From assembly GCF_003201205.1 (NCBI RefSeq), contig NZ_QICN01000004.1, positions 296,160 through 360,159 on the forward strand: 64,000 nt of DNA, given 5' to 3'. Of this stretch, positions 9,298 through 18,536 are shown one piece after another. Numbering within the stretch: position 1 is the first letter of the stretch; each line of letters begins with the position of its first letter. Origin of the DNA: Sinimarinibacterium flocculans. Its GTDB lineage: Bacteria > Pseudomonadota > Gammaproteobacteria > Nevskiales > Nevskiaceae. The notes under the pieces are model-generated. The model was not told where the DNA came from. It did no database searches and saw nothing but the letters and a program-made list of their open reading frames with translations. Made by a program: the position numbers and the translations under genes.

Positions 9298-10341
9298 GTG
9301 GATGCGATGAGCGACCAGGACCGCCTCGTCTCCGCGGGTGCGAGCGCCGACGAGGACCGCATCGAACGCGCGATCCGGCCGCAGCGTCTGGCGGACTACG
9401 TCGGCCAGCCCGCCGTGCGCGAACAGATGGGCATCGCCATCGAGGCCGCGAGCCGCCGCGGCGAGGCTCTGGACCATGTGCTGATCTTCGGGCCGCCGGG
9501 CCTGGGCAAGACCACGCTGGCGCACATCCTGGCGGCGGAGATGGGCGTCAATCTGCGCCAGACCTCGGGGCCCGTGCTCGAGCGTCCCGGTGACCTGGCG
9601 GCACTGCTGACCAACCTCGAGCCGCGCGACCTGCTGTTCGTCGACGAGATCCATCGCCTGAGCCCGATCGTCGAGGAAGTGCTGTACCCGGCGATGGAGG
9701 ACTACCAGCTCGACATCGTCATCGGCGAAGGACCGGCGGCACGCTCGATCCGCATCGATCTGCCGCCGTTTACGCTGGTCGGTGCCACGACGCGCGCCGG
9801 CGCACTGACCAGCCCGCTGCGCGACCGCTTCGGTCTGGTGCAGCGTCTGGAGTTCTATTCGGTGCCGGACCTGACGCAGATCGTCCTGCGCAGCGCCGGC
9901 ATTCTCAAGGCCCAGATCGACGACGGCGGTGCGGGGGAGATCGCGCGTCGTTCGCGCGGCACGCCGCGTATCGCCAACCGCCTGCTGCGCCGTGCGCGGG
10001 ACTACGCGGAGGTGCGCGCCGACGGCGTCATCACCGCCGACACCGCCGGCGAGGCGATGCGCCTGCTCAGCGTCGACACCAACGGCTTCGACCTGATGGA
10101 CCGGCGCCTGCTGCTGACGCTGATCGAGCGCTTCGACGGCGGCCCGGCCGGGCTCGACAACCTAGCTGCGGCCATCGGCGAGGCGCGCGACACGATCGAG
10201 GACGTGATCGAGCCTTACCTGATCCAGCAGGGCTATCTGATGCGCACGCCGCGCGGCCGCGTCGCCGGCAAGGCAGCCTACGAGCACTACGGCCTGAAGA
10301 CGCCCGAGCGGCTGGCCACGCCGGACCTGTTCGCGCCGTGA
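9298..10341 (+). CDS. ruvB: Holliday junction branch migration helicase RuvB
   Basis: AAA+ motor of the RuvAB complex, 347 residues. Walker A is [12 protein letters not shown], Walker B is [10 protein letters not shown], sensor 1 is [18 protein letters not shown], and the C-terminal winged helix contains [17 protein letters not shown]. The start may be GTG 9298 or ATG 9307, three codons later. The stop overlaps the GTG of the next gene (GTGA), so the ruvCAB-ybgC genes form a tight operon. Confidence 0.96.
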   Translation: MDAMSDQDRLVSAGASADEDRIERAIRPQRLADYVGQPAVREQMGIAIEAASRRGEALDHVLIFGPPGLGKTTLAHILAAEMGVNLRQTSGPVLERPGDLAALLTNLEPRDLLFVDEIHRLSPIVEEVLYPAMEDYQLDIVIGEGPAARSIRIDLPPFTLVGATTRAGALTSPLRDRFGLVQRLEFYSVPDLTQIVLRSAGILKAQIDDGGAGEIARRSRGTPRIANRLLRRARDYAEVRADGVITADTAGEAMRLLSVDTNGFDLMDRRLLLTLIERFDGGPAGLDNLAAAIGEARDTIEDVIEPYLIQQGYLMRTPRGRVAGKAAYEHYGLKTPERLATPDLFAP

Positions 10342-10763
10342 GCGACCCCGCGTTCCGGATGCCGCTGCGGGTTTACTACGAGGACACGGACGCCAGCGGC
10401 GTCGCCTATCACGCCAACTACCTGCGCTGGTGCGAGCGTGCCCGCACCGAGTGGCTGCGGGCGCTGGGTTTCGAGCAGGCGCGCGTGCACGATCAGCTCG
10501 GCGTGGTCTTCACCGTCGCCAGTCTCGAAGTCGGCTACCGGCGCCCGGCCCGCCTCGACGACGAACTGCAGATCGAGGTCCGGGTGCCGCGGGTCGGGCA
10601 GGCCAGCCTGCTGTTCGAGCAGCGCGTGCTGCGCGCCGCCGATAGCACGTTGCTGGCGACGCTGCGGGCCAAGGTCGGCTGCGTCGGCGCGGACGATTTC
10701 CGCCCGACGGCGGTGCCGGCCGCCCTGCGCGAGGCCATGCAGCGCTGGGCGCAGACCGCGTAG
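10338..10763 (+). CDS. ybgC: Tol-Pal-associated acyl-CoA thioesterase YbgC
   Basis: Hot-dog fold thioesterase of 141 residues, the first gene of the usual ybgC-tolQRAB-pal-cpoB cluster. The catalytic 4HBT motif is [16 protein letters not shown], with D18 as the likely catalytic acid and H25 nearby. Start is GTG 10338, overlapping the ruvB stop. Family members hydrolyse short acyl-CoAs or interact with phospholipid synthesis enzymes. There is a 193-base gap before tolQ, which probably has its own promoter. Confidence 0.92.
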   Translation: MSDPAFRMPLRVYYEDTDASGVAYHANYLRWCERARTEWLRALGFEQARVHDQLGVVFTVASLEVGYRRPARLDDELQIEVRVPRVGQASLLFEQRVLRAADSTLLATLRAKVGCVGADDFRPTAVPAALREAMQRWAQTA

Positions 10764-10848
10764 GCGAGGTCCGACACCGGCCGCCCGGATGTTCGGTCGT
10801 CGCCGGCGCAGGTCCGCTCGGCGCAACGCTGCCAGCAATACAGGGCGC

Positions 10849-10857
10849 TGTGATAAT
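10849..10857 (+). promoter_or_regulatory. Extended -10 element, probable tolQ promoter
   Basis: TGTGATAAT (TG at 10849-10850, GATAAT at 10852-10857) matches an extended -10 element in the 193-base gap between ybgC and tolQ. No strong -35 is seen 17 bases upstream, as is common for extended -10 promoters. A start site near 10865 would give tolQ a leader of about 90 bases. Confidence 0.4.
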
Positions 10858-10956
10858 GTTCCGCGCCCGTGAAACCTGTACGCGCAGGTACGGGTCTATC
10901 CGCTTTCTCCTCCGGTTCCCCGGGGTCGGCCGCACGACCCACCAACATCCGAGCCC

Positions 10957-11643
10957 ATGAACGCCGACATGTCCTTCACCCACCTGATCCTGCAGGCAAG
11001 CCTGCTGGCGCAGCTGGTTCTCCTGGCCCTGGTCCTCGCCTCGATCTTCTCGTGGGCCGTGATCCTCAAGAAGCGCAAGCTGCTCGCCGAGGCCAACCTG
11101 GAGGCGGACCAGTTCGAGGACCGGTTCTGGAGTGGCGGCAATCTCTCGGACCTGTACGAGCAGCAGCGCCGTGCGACCAACAACCGCGGCCTGGCGGCGA
11201 TCTTCGTCGCCGGCTACGAGGAATACACGCGCCAGCAGACCGGCGGGCACGCCGATAACGACGACGTCATCGCCGCCGTGCAGCGGCAGATGCGCGTCAC
11301 CCAGGTCCGCGAAGTCGAGGCCCTGGAGGAAGGCGTCGCGCTGCTGGCGACGATCGGTTCGACCAGCCCCTACGTCGGCCTGTTCGGTACGGTCTGGGGC
11401 ATCATGAACGCGTTCATCGCCATCGGAAACCAGAATCAGGCCTCGCTGGCGACGGTCGCGCCCGGCATCGCCGAAGCCCTGATCGCAACGGCCATGGGCC
11501 TGTTCGCCGCCATTCCGGCGGTCATCGCCTACAACTTCTTCACCCGTGGCGTCGAGAAGATGGAAAGCCGCTTCCACACCTTCGCCGAGGAAATGATCGG
11601 CATCGTCGATCGCGGTCTTCGCCACGGTGCCGCGAAGAGCTGA
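10957..11643 (+). CDS. tolQ: Tol-Pal system protein TolQ
   Basis: Inner-membrane MotA/ExbB-type proton-channel subunit, 228 residues. Transmembrane segments are near residues 16-36, 128-150 and 168-190. The cytoplasmic region begins with the family feature QFEDRFWSGGNLSDLYEQ, and the channel region is GSTSPYVGLFGTVWGIMNAF. With TolR it converts the proton-motive force into movement of TolA during outer-membrane constriction. ATG 10957 aligns with E. coli TolQ; ATG 10969 is a weaker alternative. The tolR gene follows after 2 bases. Confidence 0.96.
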   Translation: MNADMSFTHLILQASLLAQLVLLALVLASIFSWAVILKKRKLLAEANLEADQFEDRFWSGGNLSDLYEQQRRATNNRGLAAIFVAGYEEYTRQQTGGHADNDDVIAAVQRQMRVTQVREVEALEEGVALLATIGSTSPYVGLFGTVWGIMNAFIAIGNQNQASLATVAPGIAEALIATAMGLFAAIPAVIAYNFFTRGVEKMESRFHTFAEEMIGIVDRGLRHGAAKS

Positions 11644-11645
11644 TC

Positions 11646-12062
<417 letters not shown>

Positions 12063-12068
12063 ACCCCA

Positions 12069-13043
12069 ATGGTCGTCGAGCGTCGCTATCTGGTGATAGC
12101 AGCTGTCGGGCACGTGCTGCTGCTCGCCCTGCTGTCCGCCAGCGCCCTGTTCCATCGCCGGATCGAGGCGCCGCCGGTGATCGAGGTGGCGCTGATCGAG
12201 GATCCCCGCATCCAGCGCAAGGCCGAGGTCGAGCGCGAGCTGGAGACGCAGCGTCAGCGCGAGCTCGAGGAGCAGCAGCGCCAGCGCGAGCAGGAGCAGA
12301 AGGCCGCTGCCGAACAGCAGCGCCAGGAGCAGCAGCGGCGGGTCGAGGAACAGCGCAAGGCCGAGGCCGAAGCCAGGGAGCGGCAGAAGCAGGAAGAGAC
12401 GCGGCGCAAGCTCGAAGAGGAGCAGCGCAAGAAGCGCGAGGAACTCGAACTCAAGGCCGATGCCGAACGCAAGCGGCGCGAGGAAGAGCAGCGCAAGATC
12501 GACGAGGAGAAGCGCCGACAGGACGAGATCCGGCGCCAGCAGGAAGAAGAAAAGCGGCGCCAGGAAGAAGAACGCAAGCGGCGCGAGGAGGAGCAGAAGC
12601 GCCTGCTCGAGGAAGAGCGCCAGCGCCAGCTCGCCGAGGCCGCGGCCGAGGCCGAGCGCATCCGCAAGCAGCGCGAGGCCGAGGAGAAGCGCCGGCGCGA
12701 CGAGTTGGCGCGGATCATGGCCGAGGAAGAGGCGGCGCGCGCGGCCGCGGAGCGCCAGGCGGCACAGGCCCCCTGGGGGGCGATGATCGCCGAGAAGATC
12801 CGTCGCAACTGGACGCGTCCGCCGGGCTCCACCGACGATTTCACTTGCGTCGTCGAGATCGAGCAGATCCCCGGCGGCGAGGTGGTCAGCGCGCGGATCG
12901 TGCGCAGCTGCGGCAATGCGACGCTGGACCGCTCGGTGGAGAACGCCGTGCGCAAGGCCAGCCCGCTGCCACCGCCGCCGGATGCCTCCCTCTTCGAGCG
13001 GCGCATCCGGTCCGTCTTCTGCCCGCGACGGGATGGGTGCTAA
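12069..13043 (+). CDS. tolA: Cell envelope integrity protein TolA
   Basis: Periplasm-spanning TolA, 324 residues. A signal anchor lies at about residues 8-27. Residues 50-235 or so are an extremely charged helical domain of repeated Glu/Arg/Lys/Gln (for example KREELELKADAERKRREEEQ). The C-terminal globular domain (WGAMIAEKIRRNWTRPPGST onward) carries the conserved cysteine pair (FTCVVEIEQ and IVRSCGNATLDRSVENAV). The helical domain is of the ER/K type rather than the Ala/Lys-rich repeat of E. coli. It transmits TolQR energy to Pal and TolB at the outer membrane. Confidence 0.94.
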   Translation: MVVERRYLVIAAVGHVLLLALLSASALFHRRIEAPPVIEVALIEDPRIQRKAEVERELETQRQRELEEQQRQREQEQKAAAEQQRQEQQRRVEEQRKAEAEARERQKQEETRRKLEEEQRKKREELELKADAERKRREEEQRKIDEEKRRQDEIRRQQEEEKRRQEEERKRREEEQKRLLEEERQRQLAEAAAEAERIRKQREAEEKRRRDELARIMAEEEAARAAAERQAAQAPWGAMIAEKIRRNWTRPPGSTDDFTCVVEIEQIPGGEVVSARIVRSCGNATLDRSVENAVRKASPLPPPPDASLFERRIRSVFCPRRDGC

Positions 13044-13115
13044 GGTCCGCGAGCCGTTTTTCGGGGTCTTGAATTCAGCAGGGCTTCATTCACTTCACGT
13101 AGAACTCCCGGTCTT

Positions 13116-14399
13116 ATGAAATCCCTACGATGGATTGCTGCGGTACTTCTCGCCGTCTCGGGCGTTGCCCGGGCCGAGCTCGAGATCACGGTGCAGGGTG
13201 GCGTCGAGCAGGCGCTGCCGATCGCGATCGTGCCGTTCACGCAGATTCCGGACGTCAAGCTCGACGTCGCCCAGGTCGTCGAGGACGACCTCAGGCGCAG
13301 CGGCCGCTTCAAGCCGCTGGATCGCCGTGACATGCTGCAGAAGCCGAGCGCCCCGGCGCAGGTCGACACTTCGGTCTGGCGGGCTCAGGGCATCGACAAC
13401 GTCGTCATGGGACAGGTGTCGAAGACCGAGCAGGGGTACTTCGCGCGCTTCTTCCTGGTCGACAGCATTGGCGGCCAGCAGGTGCTCGGCTATGACATCC
13501 CGGCGCGCAGCGTCGACCAGATGCGCTATGTCGCGCACCAGATCGCCGACCTGATCTACGAGAAGCTGCTCGGCATCCCGGGCTACTTCAACACCAAGAT
13601 CGCCTACGTGTCCGCCGAGGGCATCGGCTACCAGCGCAACTTCGAGCTGATCGTCGCCGACGCCGACGGCTGGAATCCGCGCGTCGTGGCCACCTCGCGC
13701 GAGCCGCTGCTGTCTCCGGCGTGGTCGCCGGACCGCAAGCAGCTGGCCTATGTCGGCTTCGAGCGCGGGCGCTCGGCCATCTACCTGCACACGCTCGCCA
13801 CCGGCGACGTCAAACGGCTGGTGTCCGAACGTGGCATCAACGGCTCGCCGACGTTCTCGCCGGACGGGCGCTTCCTGGCGATGACGCTGTCGTTCGAGAA
13901 CAACCCGGACATCTATGTCGTCGACCTGAAGACCGGCAACCGCAGGCGGCTGACCGATCACTACGGTATCGACACCGAGCCGGCATGGTCGCCGGACGGC
14001 AGCAAGCTGGCCTTCACCTCGGATCGTGGCGGCCAGCCGCAGATCTACGAGATCTCGGTCAACGGCGGCGACCCGCGACGGGTGACCTTCGAAGGACGCC
14101 AGAACCTGCGGGCCAGCTACTCGCCGGACGGCCGGTCGATGGCGCTGGTCAACAACACCGACGGTCGCTACCGCATCGGCCTGCTCGACCTCGGGTCGGG
14201 CGAGATGCGCGTACTCAGCAACGGCCCGCTCGACGAGAGTCCGAGCTTCGCGCCCGGCGGCGCCGTCGTGATCTATGCAACACAGGGCCGCAAGGGCGCC
14301 GAACTGGCGACGGTGTCCGTCGAAGGCAGCGTGCGCCAGAGCCTGCGGCAGTCCGGCGGCGACGTCCGCGAGCCGGCGTGGTCGCCGCTGATCCGCTGA
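13116..14399 (+). CDS. tolB: Tol-Pal system beta-propeller protein TolB
   Basis: Periplasmic TolB, 427 residues, with a signal peptide over residues 1-20 (AVSGVARA). The N-terminal alpha/beta domain (about 25-160) is followed by a six-bladed WD40-like propeller with repeated SPDG motifs: LSPAWSPDRKQLAYVGF, SPTFSPDGRFLAMTL, TEPAWSPDGSKLAFTSDRGG, RASYSPDGRSMALVNN, ESPSFAPGGAVVIYAT. It shuttles between Pal and TolA. The gene follows tolA by 72 bases. Confidence 0.96.
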   Translation: MKSLRWIAAVLLAVSGVARAELEITVQGGVEQALPIAIVPFTQIPDVKLDVAQVVEDDLRRSGRFKPLDRRDMLQKPSAPAQVDTSVWRAQGIDNVVMGQVSKTEQGYFARFFLVDSIGGQQVLGYDIPARSVDQMRYVAHQIADLIYEKLLGIPGYFNTKIAYVSAEGIGYQRNFELIVADADGWNPRVVATSREPLLSPAWSPDRKQLAYVGFERGRSAIYLHTLATGDVKRLVSERGINGSPTFSPDGRFLAMTLSFENNPDIYVVDLKTGNRRRLTDHYGIDTEPAWSPDGSKLAFTSDRGGQPQIYEISVNGGDPRRVTFEGRQNLRASYSPDGRSMALVNNTDGRYRIGLLDLGSGEMRVLSNGPLDESPSFAPGGAVVIYATQGRKGAELATVSVEGSVRQSLRQSGGDVREPAWSPLIR

Positions 14400-14452
14400 T
14401 CGGCGGCCCGGTCGTTCCCATCTGACAACGGTTTATCGAAGGAGTGAGGGTC

Positions 14453-14986
14453 ATGAATAGCAAGATCTGGCTGCCTGCGGTGCTGGGCCTGGCGCTGGTG
14501 CTGCAGGCCTGCGGCTCGAACAAGGATCGGACGTCCTCGGACGGCACCTACGGTTCGACGACACAGACCAGCGAGCCGTACACGGATCGTATCGCGCCGC
14601 AGCCGGCGCCACTGGACGACAGCGGCTTCGATACGGCGGCTGCCGCCGAACGCGCCCTGTCGACGAACGTCATCTACTTCGACTTCGACGACACCGCGAT
14701 TCGCGCCGAGTACCGCGGCGTCGTCGACGCCTACGCGCGTTTCCTCAAGGACAACCCGTCGGCGCGGCTGCGTCTCGAAGGGCACGCCGACGAGCGCGGT
14801 ACGCGCGAGTACAATCTGGGCCTCGGCGAGCGCCGTGCGCTCGCCGTCGAATCCGCATTGCTGGCCCAGGGCGTGAGCCGCGAGCAGCTGTCGATTCTCA
14901 GCTATGGCGAGGAACGCCCCGAGGATCTGGGGCACAGCGAGAGCGCCTGGTCGAAGAATCGTCGCGTGCAGCTCGTCAGGCAGTAA
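14453..14986 (+). CDS. pal: Peptidoglycan-associated lipoprotein Pal
   Basis: Outer-membrane lipoprotein that binds peptidoglycan, 177 residues. The lipobox is LVLQAC, with acylated C20. The OmpA-like domain covers roughly residues 65-177 and contains the diaminopimelate-binding region LEGHADERGTREYNLGLGER. ATG 14453 is chosen over GTG 14444 because GAAGGAG sits at the correct distance and the lipobox then lies at a normal position. Part of the tolQRAB-pal-cpoB operon. Confidence 0.96.
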   Translation: MNSKIWLPAVLGLALVLQACGSNKDRTSSDGTYGSTTQTSEPYTDRIAPQPAPLDDSGFDTAAAAERALSTNVIYFDFDDTAIRAEYRGVVDAYARFLKDNPSARLRLEGHADERGTREYNLGLGERRALAVESALLAQGVSREQLSILSYGEERPEDLGHSESAWSKNRRVQLVRQ

Positions 14987-15026
14987 AGTAGGGGCCTGAC
15001 ACACGGCGACTTTGAAGAGGATGCGT

Positions 15027-15917
15027 ATGAACTGGCTGCGACTTACCGGCATCGTCTGCCTCACTGCGGGGATCAGTGCCTGCGCGAGCAGCGACTTCGG
15101 CGGACCGATCTCCGGCGGCGACCGGGACAACCTGTCGCCGGCGGAACGCAGGCTGCAGGCGGTCGAGTCGCGCGTCGCCGAGCTGTCGCGGCGGCTCGAT
15201 GCCGTCAACCTGACCGGCATGGACCAGGAGAACCTGCGTCTGCGCGACGACCTGCGTTCACTGCGCGGCGAGCTGGAACGGCTGCGCTACGACGTCGACC
15301 AGATCCAGAAGCGCGCCCGCGACCAGTACATGGATCTCGACCGCCGCCTGCAGCGCCTCGAAGGCGGTGCCCCGGCCACCGTGGGCGGAACCGGCGGTTT
15401 TGCGCCGCTGCCGTCGACCGGCGCCCGCGTCGAAGCCAGCGGTACGGTGACGACGCCGGCTGCGGGAGCCGTCACGCCGCCGGCCGCGGCGGGAGGCGAG
15501 CGCGTAGCCGCCCCGGTGACGATTTCCTCGGGCTCGGGGGCTTCGCCGGAGGAAGAAGGCGCCTACCTGACCGCGTTCGACGCGCTCAAGAACGGCAAGT
15601 ACGACGATGCGATCCGCGGTTTTCGCAGCCTGCTCGAGAAGTGGCCGCGCGGGCGCTACGCCGACAATGCGCTGTACTGGAGCGGTGAGGCCTACTACGT
15701 GAAGCGCGACTACCGTTCGGCGCTCGGTGCCTTCCAGGCCGTGCTGCAGCGCTTTCCGGACAGCCCCAAGGGTCCGGACGCGATGCTCAAGGTCGGGCTG
15801 TCGCAAATCGAGCTGAACCAGCAGGCCGAAGGCCGCGCGACGCTGCAGAGGCTGGTCGACACCTATCCGCAATCCAGCGCCGCACGGCTGGCGCAGCAGC
15901 GACTGGCGCCGGGTTGA
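15027..15917 (+). CDS. cpoB: Cell division coordinator CpoB (YbgF)
   Basis: Periplasmic TolA-associated protein that coordinates peptidoglycan synthesis with outer-membrane constriction, 296 residues. The N-terminus looks like a lipoprotein signal (TAGISAC, C19), unlike the cleavable signal of E. coli CpoB. A trimerising coiled coil spans about residues 35-100 (LQAVESRVAELSRRLD). A Pro/Ala/Thr-rich linker follows, then C-terminal TPRs (ALKNGKYDDAIRGFRSLLEK, NALYWSGEAYYVKRDY). ATG 15027 is chosen because GAAGAGG lies 6 bases upstream; TTG 15012 and ATG 15021 are in frame. The stop overlaps the queE TTG start. Confidence 0.92.
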   Translation: MNWLRLTGIVCLTAGISACASSDFGGPISGGDRDNLSPAERRLQAVESRVAELSRRLDAVNLTGMDQENLRLRDDLRSLRGELERLRYDVDQIQKRARDQYMDLDRRLQRLEGGAPATVGGTGGFAPLPSTGARVEASGTVTTPAAGAVTPPAAAGGERVAAPVTISSGSGASPEEEGAYLTAFDALKNGKYDDAIRGFRSLLEKWPRGRYADNALYWSGEAYYVKRDYRSALGAFQAVLQRFPDSPKGPDAMLKVGLSQIELNQQAEGRATLQRLVDTYPQSSAARLAQQRLAPG

Positions 15918-16606
15918 AGCCGGCGGCGGATCAGGCCCGGAGCAGCGCGGAGAATCCCGACGGCGAAACGCGGCTGAAGATCACCGAGATCTTCTGCTCG
16001 TTGCAGGGAGAGAGCTCGTCGGTCGGCTGGCCCACGAGCTTCGTGCGGCTGACCGGCTGCCCGCTGCGCTGCCAGTACTGCGACACCGCCTATGCCTTCC
16101 ACGGCGGGCAGTGGATGACGGTGGCCGCGATCGTCGACACGGTTCGCGCGCATGCCACCCGCCACGTCTGCGTCACCGGCGGCGAGCCGCTGGCACAGAA
16201 GGGCTGCCTGCCGCTGCTGAGCGCGCTGTGCGACGCCGACTGGCGCGTCTCGCTGGAGACGAGCGGTGCGCTCGATATCGGGAGCGTCGATGCGCGCGTG
16301 GTCCGCGTCGTCGACATCAAGACCCCCGGCTCCGGCGAGGTGCAGCGCAACCGTTGGGACAACCTGCCGCTGTTGCGCGATCACGACGAGGTCAAGTTCG
16401 TGATCTGCAACCGGGACGACTACGATTGGGCCTGCGGCGTCGTGCGCGAGCACGCGCTCGACCGGCGCGCCACCGTGCTGTTCTCGCCCAGCCAGTCCGA
16501 GCTGCCGGCGGCTGAACTGGCGGACTGGCTGCTCGCCGATCGCCTGCCGGTGCGCTTCCAGATGCAGCTGCACAAGGTGCTGTGGGGTAACGTGCCGGGC
16601 CGCTGA
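15914..16606 (+). CDS. queE: 7-carboxy-7-deazaguanine synthase
   Basis: Radical SAM enzyme converting 6-carboxytetrahydropterin to 7-carboxy-7-deazaguanine for queuosine tRNA modification, 230 residues. The cluster-binding motif is the canonical CX3CX2C at C49, C53 and C56 ([13 protein letters not shown]). The upstream [20 protein letters not shown] and downstream [17 protein letters not shown] are family features. It starts at TTG 15914, overlapping the cpoB stop as TTGA; an internal start cannot be excluded because the first 20 residues are not conserved. queC follows 17 bases later. Confidence 0.93.
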   Translation: MKPAADQARSSAENPDGETRLKITEIFCSLQGESSSVGWPTSFVRLTGCPLRCQYCDTAYAFHGGQWMTVAAIVDTVRAHATRHVCVTGGEPLAQKGCLPLLSALCDADWRVSLETSGALDIGSVDARVVRVVDIKTPGSGEVQRNRWDNLPLLRDHDEVKFVICNRDDYDWACGVVREHALDRRATVLFSPSQSELPAAELADWLLADRLPVRFQMQLHKVLWGNVPGR

Positions 16607-16623
16607 ACACGACGGGACGAAGC

Positions 16624-17313
16624 ATGGGATCCGAAGCGCGCAAGGCAGTGGTGCTGTTCTCCGGGGGGCTGGACTCGGCGACGGTGCTGGCGCTCGCGCG
16701 CGAGCAGGGCTTCGCTCTCCATGCGCTGAGCGTCGCCTACGGCCAGCGTCACGATGCGGAGCTGGCCGCCGCGCGCCGGATCGCAGAACGCGCTGGCGTG
16801 GTCGAGCATCGGTTGATCCAGGTGAATCTCGACGCGTTCGGCGGCTCGGCACTGACCGACCGGCGCATCGACGTGCCAGAAACGCCGAGCGAGGGTGTGC
16901 CGGTGACCTACGTTCCGGCCCGCAACACCCTGTTCCTGTCGCTGGCGCTCGGTTGGGCCGAAGTGATCGGTGCGCGCGACCTCTTCGTCGGCGTCAACGC
17001 CGTCGACTATTCCGGGTACCCGGACTGTCGTCCGGCATTCATCGAGGCTTTCGAGCGGCTTGCCCGCGTCGCAACCAAGGCCGGCGCCGAAGGGCAGTCC
17101 TTCGTCGTGCATGCACCGCTGATCAAGATGAGCAAGGCCGACATCGTCCGCACCGGCACCCGCCTGGGTGTCGACTACGCGCAGACGGTATCGTGCTATC
17201 AGGCCGATGCCGAAGGCCGTGCCTGCGGACGCTGCGATGCCTGTCGACTGCGCCGGGAGGGATTCGCCGCGGCAGGCCTCGCCGATCCGACACGCTACGT
17301 CGGCCAGCGGTAG
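16624..17313 (+). CDS. queC: 7-cyano-7-deazaguanine synthase
   Basis: ATP-dependent enzyme that turns the QueE product into preQ0, 229 residues. The PP-loop is [16 protein letters not shown] near residues 9-24. The conserved [17 protein letters not shown] and [21 protein letters not shown] regions are present. Four C-terminal cysteines ([19 protein letters not shown]) form the zinc site. Its placement after queE makes a queuosine pair at the end of the tol operon; queD and queF are not in the window. Confidence 0.96.
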   Translation: MGSEARKAVVLFSGGLDSATVLALAREQGFALHALSVAYGQRHDAELAAARRIAERAGVVEHRLIQVNLDAFGGSALTDRRIDVPETPSEGVPVTYVPARNTLFLSLALGWAEVIGARDLFVGVNAVDYSGYPDCRPAFIEAFERLARVATKAGAEGQSFVVHAPLIKMSKADIVRTGTRLGVDYAQTVSCYQADAEGRACGRCDACRLRREGFAAAGLADPTRYVGQR

Positions 17314-17360
17314 GAGATGGGGGGCGATTTGGGTATCATTCGCGACCCTGTGATGCGACC

Positions 17361-17436
17361 GGGTCGTTAGCTCAGCCGGTAGAGCAGCTGGCTTTTAACC
17401 AGTTGGTCGTTGGTTCGAACCCAACACGACCCACCA
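17361..17436 (+). tRNA. tRNA-Lys (UUU)
   Basis: A 76-base cloverleaf with acceptor arms GGGTCGT and ACGACCC, the D-arm segment TAGCTCAGCCGGTAGAGCA, anticodon loop reading CTTTTAA (anticodon UUU), T-arm GGTTCGAACCC and an encoded CCA at 17434-17436. TATCAT at 17334-17339 is a plausible -10 element. Confidence 0.97.
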
Positions 17437-17452
17437 GCATCGGCAGTCCGGT

Positions 17453-17529
17453 CGGGGTGTAGCTCAGCTTGGTAGAGCACCTGCTTTGGGAGCAGGGGGT
17501 CGCAGGTTCGAATCCTGTCGCCCCGACCA
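17453..17529 (+). tRNA. tRNA-Pro (UGG)
   Basis: A 77-base tRNA. Acceptor arms CGGGGTG and CGCCCCG pair with one G-U. The anticodon stem-loop CCTGC-TTTGGGA-GCAGG gives anticodon UGG. The T-arm is GGTTCGAATCC, and CCA is encoded at 17527-17529. It lies 16 bases after tRNA-Lys and is probably co-transcribed with it. Confidence 0.97.
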
Positions 17530-17648
17530 CCTCACCGTCCGTGCATCGATTGAGGACGACGCGCCCTGTGCGGCAGCGACGTGCCCGCCTGCCGTAACGA
17601 ACGGCAAACCCCTGTCGACGTCGTGGGCCGCGCCGCCCCGTGCGGCGG

Positions 17649-18383
17649 CTACGTCCTCTTCCGTTTCCCCGCCCGTGCCTTCGCCGGCTTCGCCGCTGAT
17701 GTGCAGGGCCCCGCGAGACCGGCGGCGATGTAGTCGTAGAAGTAGCGCAACATGTCCAGCGGCCGCTCCTTGTACAGCCGGTCGACGCTGCTCATCGGCT
17801 CCTGGCCGAGCAGGGTGATGTCGGCCAGGCCGTGAATCACGTTGGCCGCCGCCATGTAGAGCTGGAAGTCCAGCGCCTCGGCGGACTTGTGCGGGAGCGC
17901 GCGTTCGAGGAAGGGCAGCAGACGCAGGAAATAGGGGCGCACCTTCTCGAGCATCAGCTTCTGCGCATCGGCGCCGGATTCCCAGGTCAGGCGTGACAGG
18001 AAGCGCAGGGCGCGCTCGCCTTCGTCGGATGTCTGGTGCAGGTGGACGTAGGGTGAGAGTCCGATCCGCACGATCTCGTCCACCGACGGCCTGCGCTCGC
18101 GGGCGACGGCATCGAGCTCGGCGATCGCTTCGGTCTGCAGCGGGCCCAGCATCTCGTTGACGTGGTCCAGTACCGCACGCACGAGCCCGAGCCGGTTGCT
18201 GAAGTGATAGTGGATCGCCGACTGGTTGGCGGCGCCGGCGGACGCCGTGATCCGCCGCAGGGATACCGCGCCGACCCCTTCCATCGCGAACAGCCGGAAC
18301 GCAGCGACGACCAACGCCTTGCGGGTGGCGTCGTCGCCGGTCGCAGCGGCGATCGGAGCGGAGATCGTCTGGAGCTTTGCCAT
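17649..18383 (-). CDS. TetR-family transcriptional regulator
   Basis: A 244-residue regulator with an N-terminal helix-turn-helix domain: DDATRKALVVAAFRLFAMEG, then VSLRRITASAGAANQSAIHY, then HFSNRLGLVRAVLDHV, the usual TetR order. The C-terminal ligand domain is not recognisable in detail. ATG at 18383 is preferred over a start 19 codons upstream, since the extra residues do not look conserved and would encroach on the operator region. It is divergent from the six-gene lipoprotein operon starting at 18537. The 153-base gap holds two adjacent palindromes, so autoregulation and control of the operon are likely. Confidence 0.9.
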   Translation of the reverse strand: MAKLQTISAPIAAATGDDATRKALVVAAFRLFAMEGVGAVSLRRITASAGAANQSAIHYHFSNRLGLVRAVLDHVNEMLGPLQTEAIAELDAVARERRPSVDEIVRIGLSPYVHLHQTSDEGERALRFLSRLTWESGADAQKLMLEKVRPYFLRLLPFLERALPHKSAEALDFQLYMAAANVIHGLADITLLGQEPMSSVDRLYKERPLDMLRYFYDYIAAGLAGPCTSAAKPAKARAGKRKRT

Positions 18384-18438
18384 GCTCGGGCAGTCGTGCG
18401 GATGACGCGGCAGTGTAGCCGCAGCCCGTGGCAGCGAC

Positions 18439-18466
18439 AATGCACTTGCATTAATGTGGGTGCATT
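18439..18466. promoter_or_regulatory. Tandem palindromic operator, probable TetR binding site
   Basis: Two 14-bp palindromes abut exactly. AATGCACTTGCATT (18439-18452) has perfect 6-bp arms around CT. AATGTGGGTGCATT (18453-18466) has perfect AATG/CATT outer arms. The half-site TGCATTA recurs with a 14-base period at 18447 and 18461. The location between divergent tetR and the lipoprotein operon, overlapping a putative promoter, suggests a repressor operator. Confidence 0.7.
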
Positions 18467-18474
18467 ACTACACT
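18446..18474 (+). promoter_or_regulatory. Putative sigma70 promoter of the lipoprotein operon
   Basis: TTGCAT (18446-18451) and TACACT (18469-18474) are separated by 17 bases. The -35 hexamer and most of the spacer lie within the palindromic operator, so a bound TetR protein would block it. The hexamers match consensus only partly (3/6 and 4/6). Confidence 0.45.
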
Positions 18475-18536
18475 CCATCGCATCGAGACGGGGCAACAGA
18501 CAGCGGCGAAACAGCCGCAGGTGCGAGGAGCCGAGG

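Noticed and set aside
12250..12760. Tandem DNA repeat array inside tolA
   Set aside because: The repetitiveness comes from charged codons of the helical domain and is not an exact nucleotide repeat or CRISPR-like array.
15900..15930. preQ1 riboswitch before queE
   Set aside because: queE starts inside the cpoB stop, leaving no leader.
17530..17648. Gene or terminator between tRNA-Pro and tetR
   Set aside because: Only a short TGCCGT/ACGGCA repeat without a T-run was seen, and no supported reading frame.
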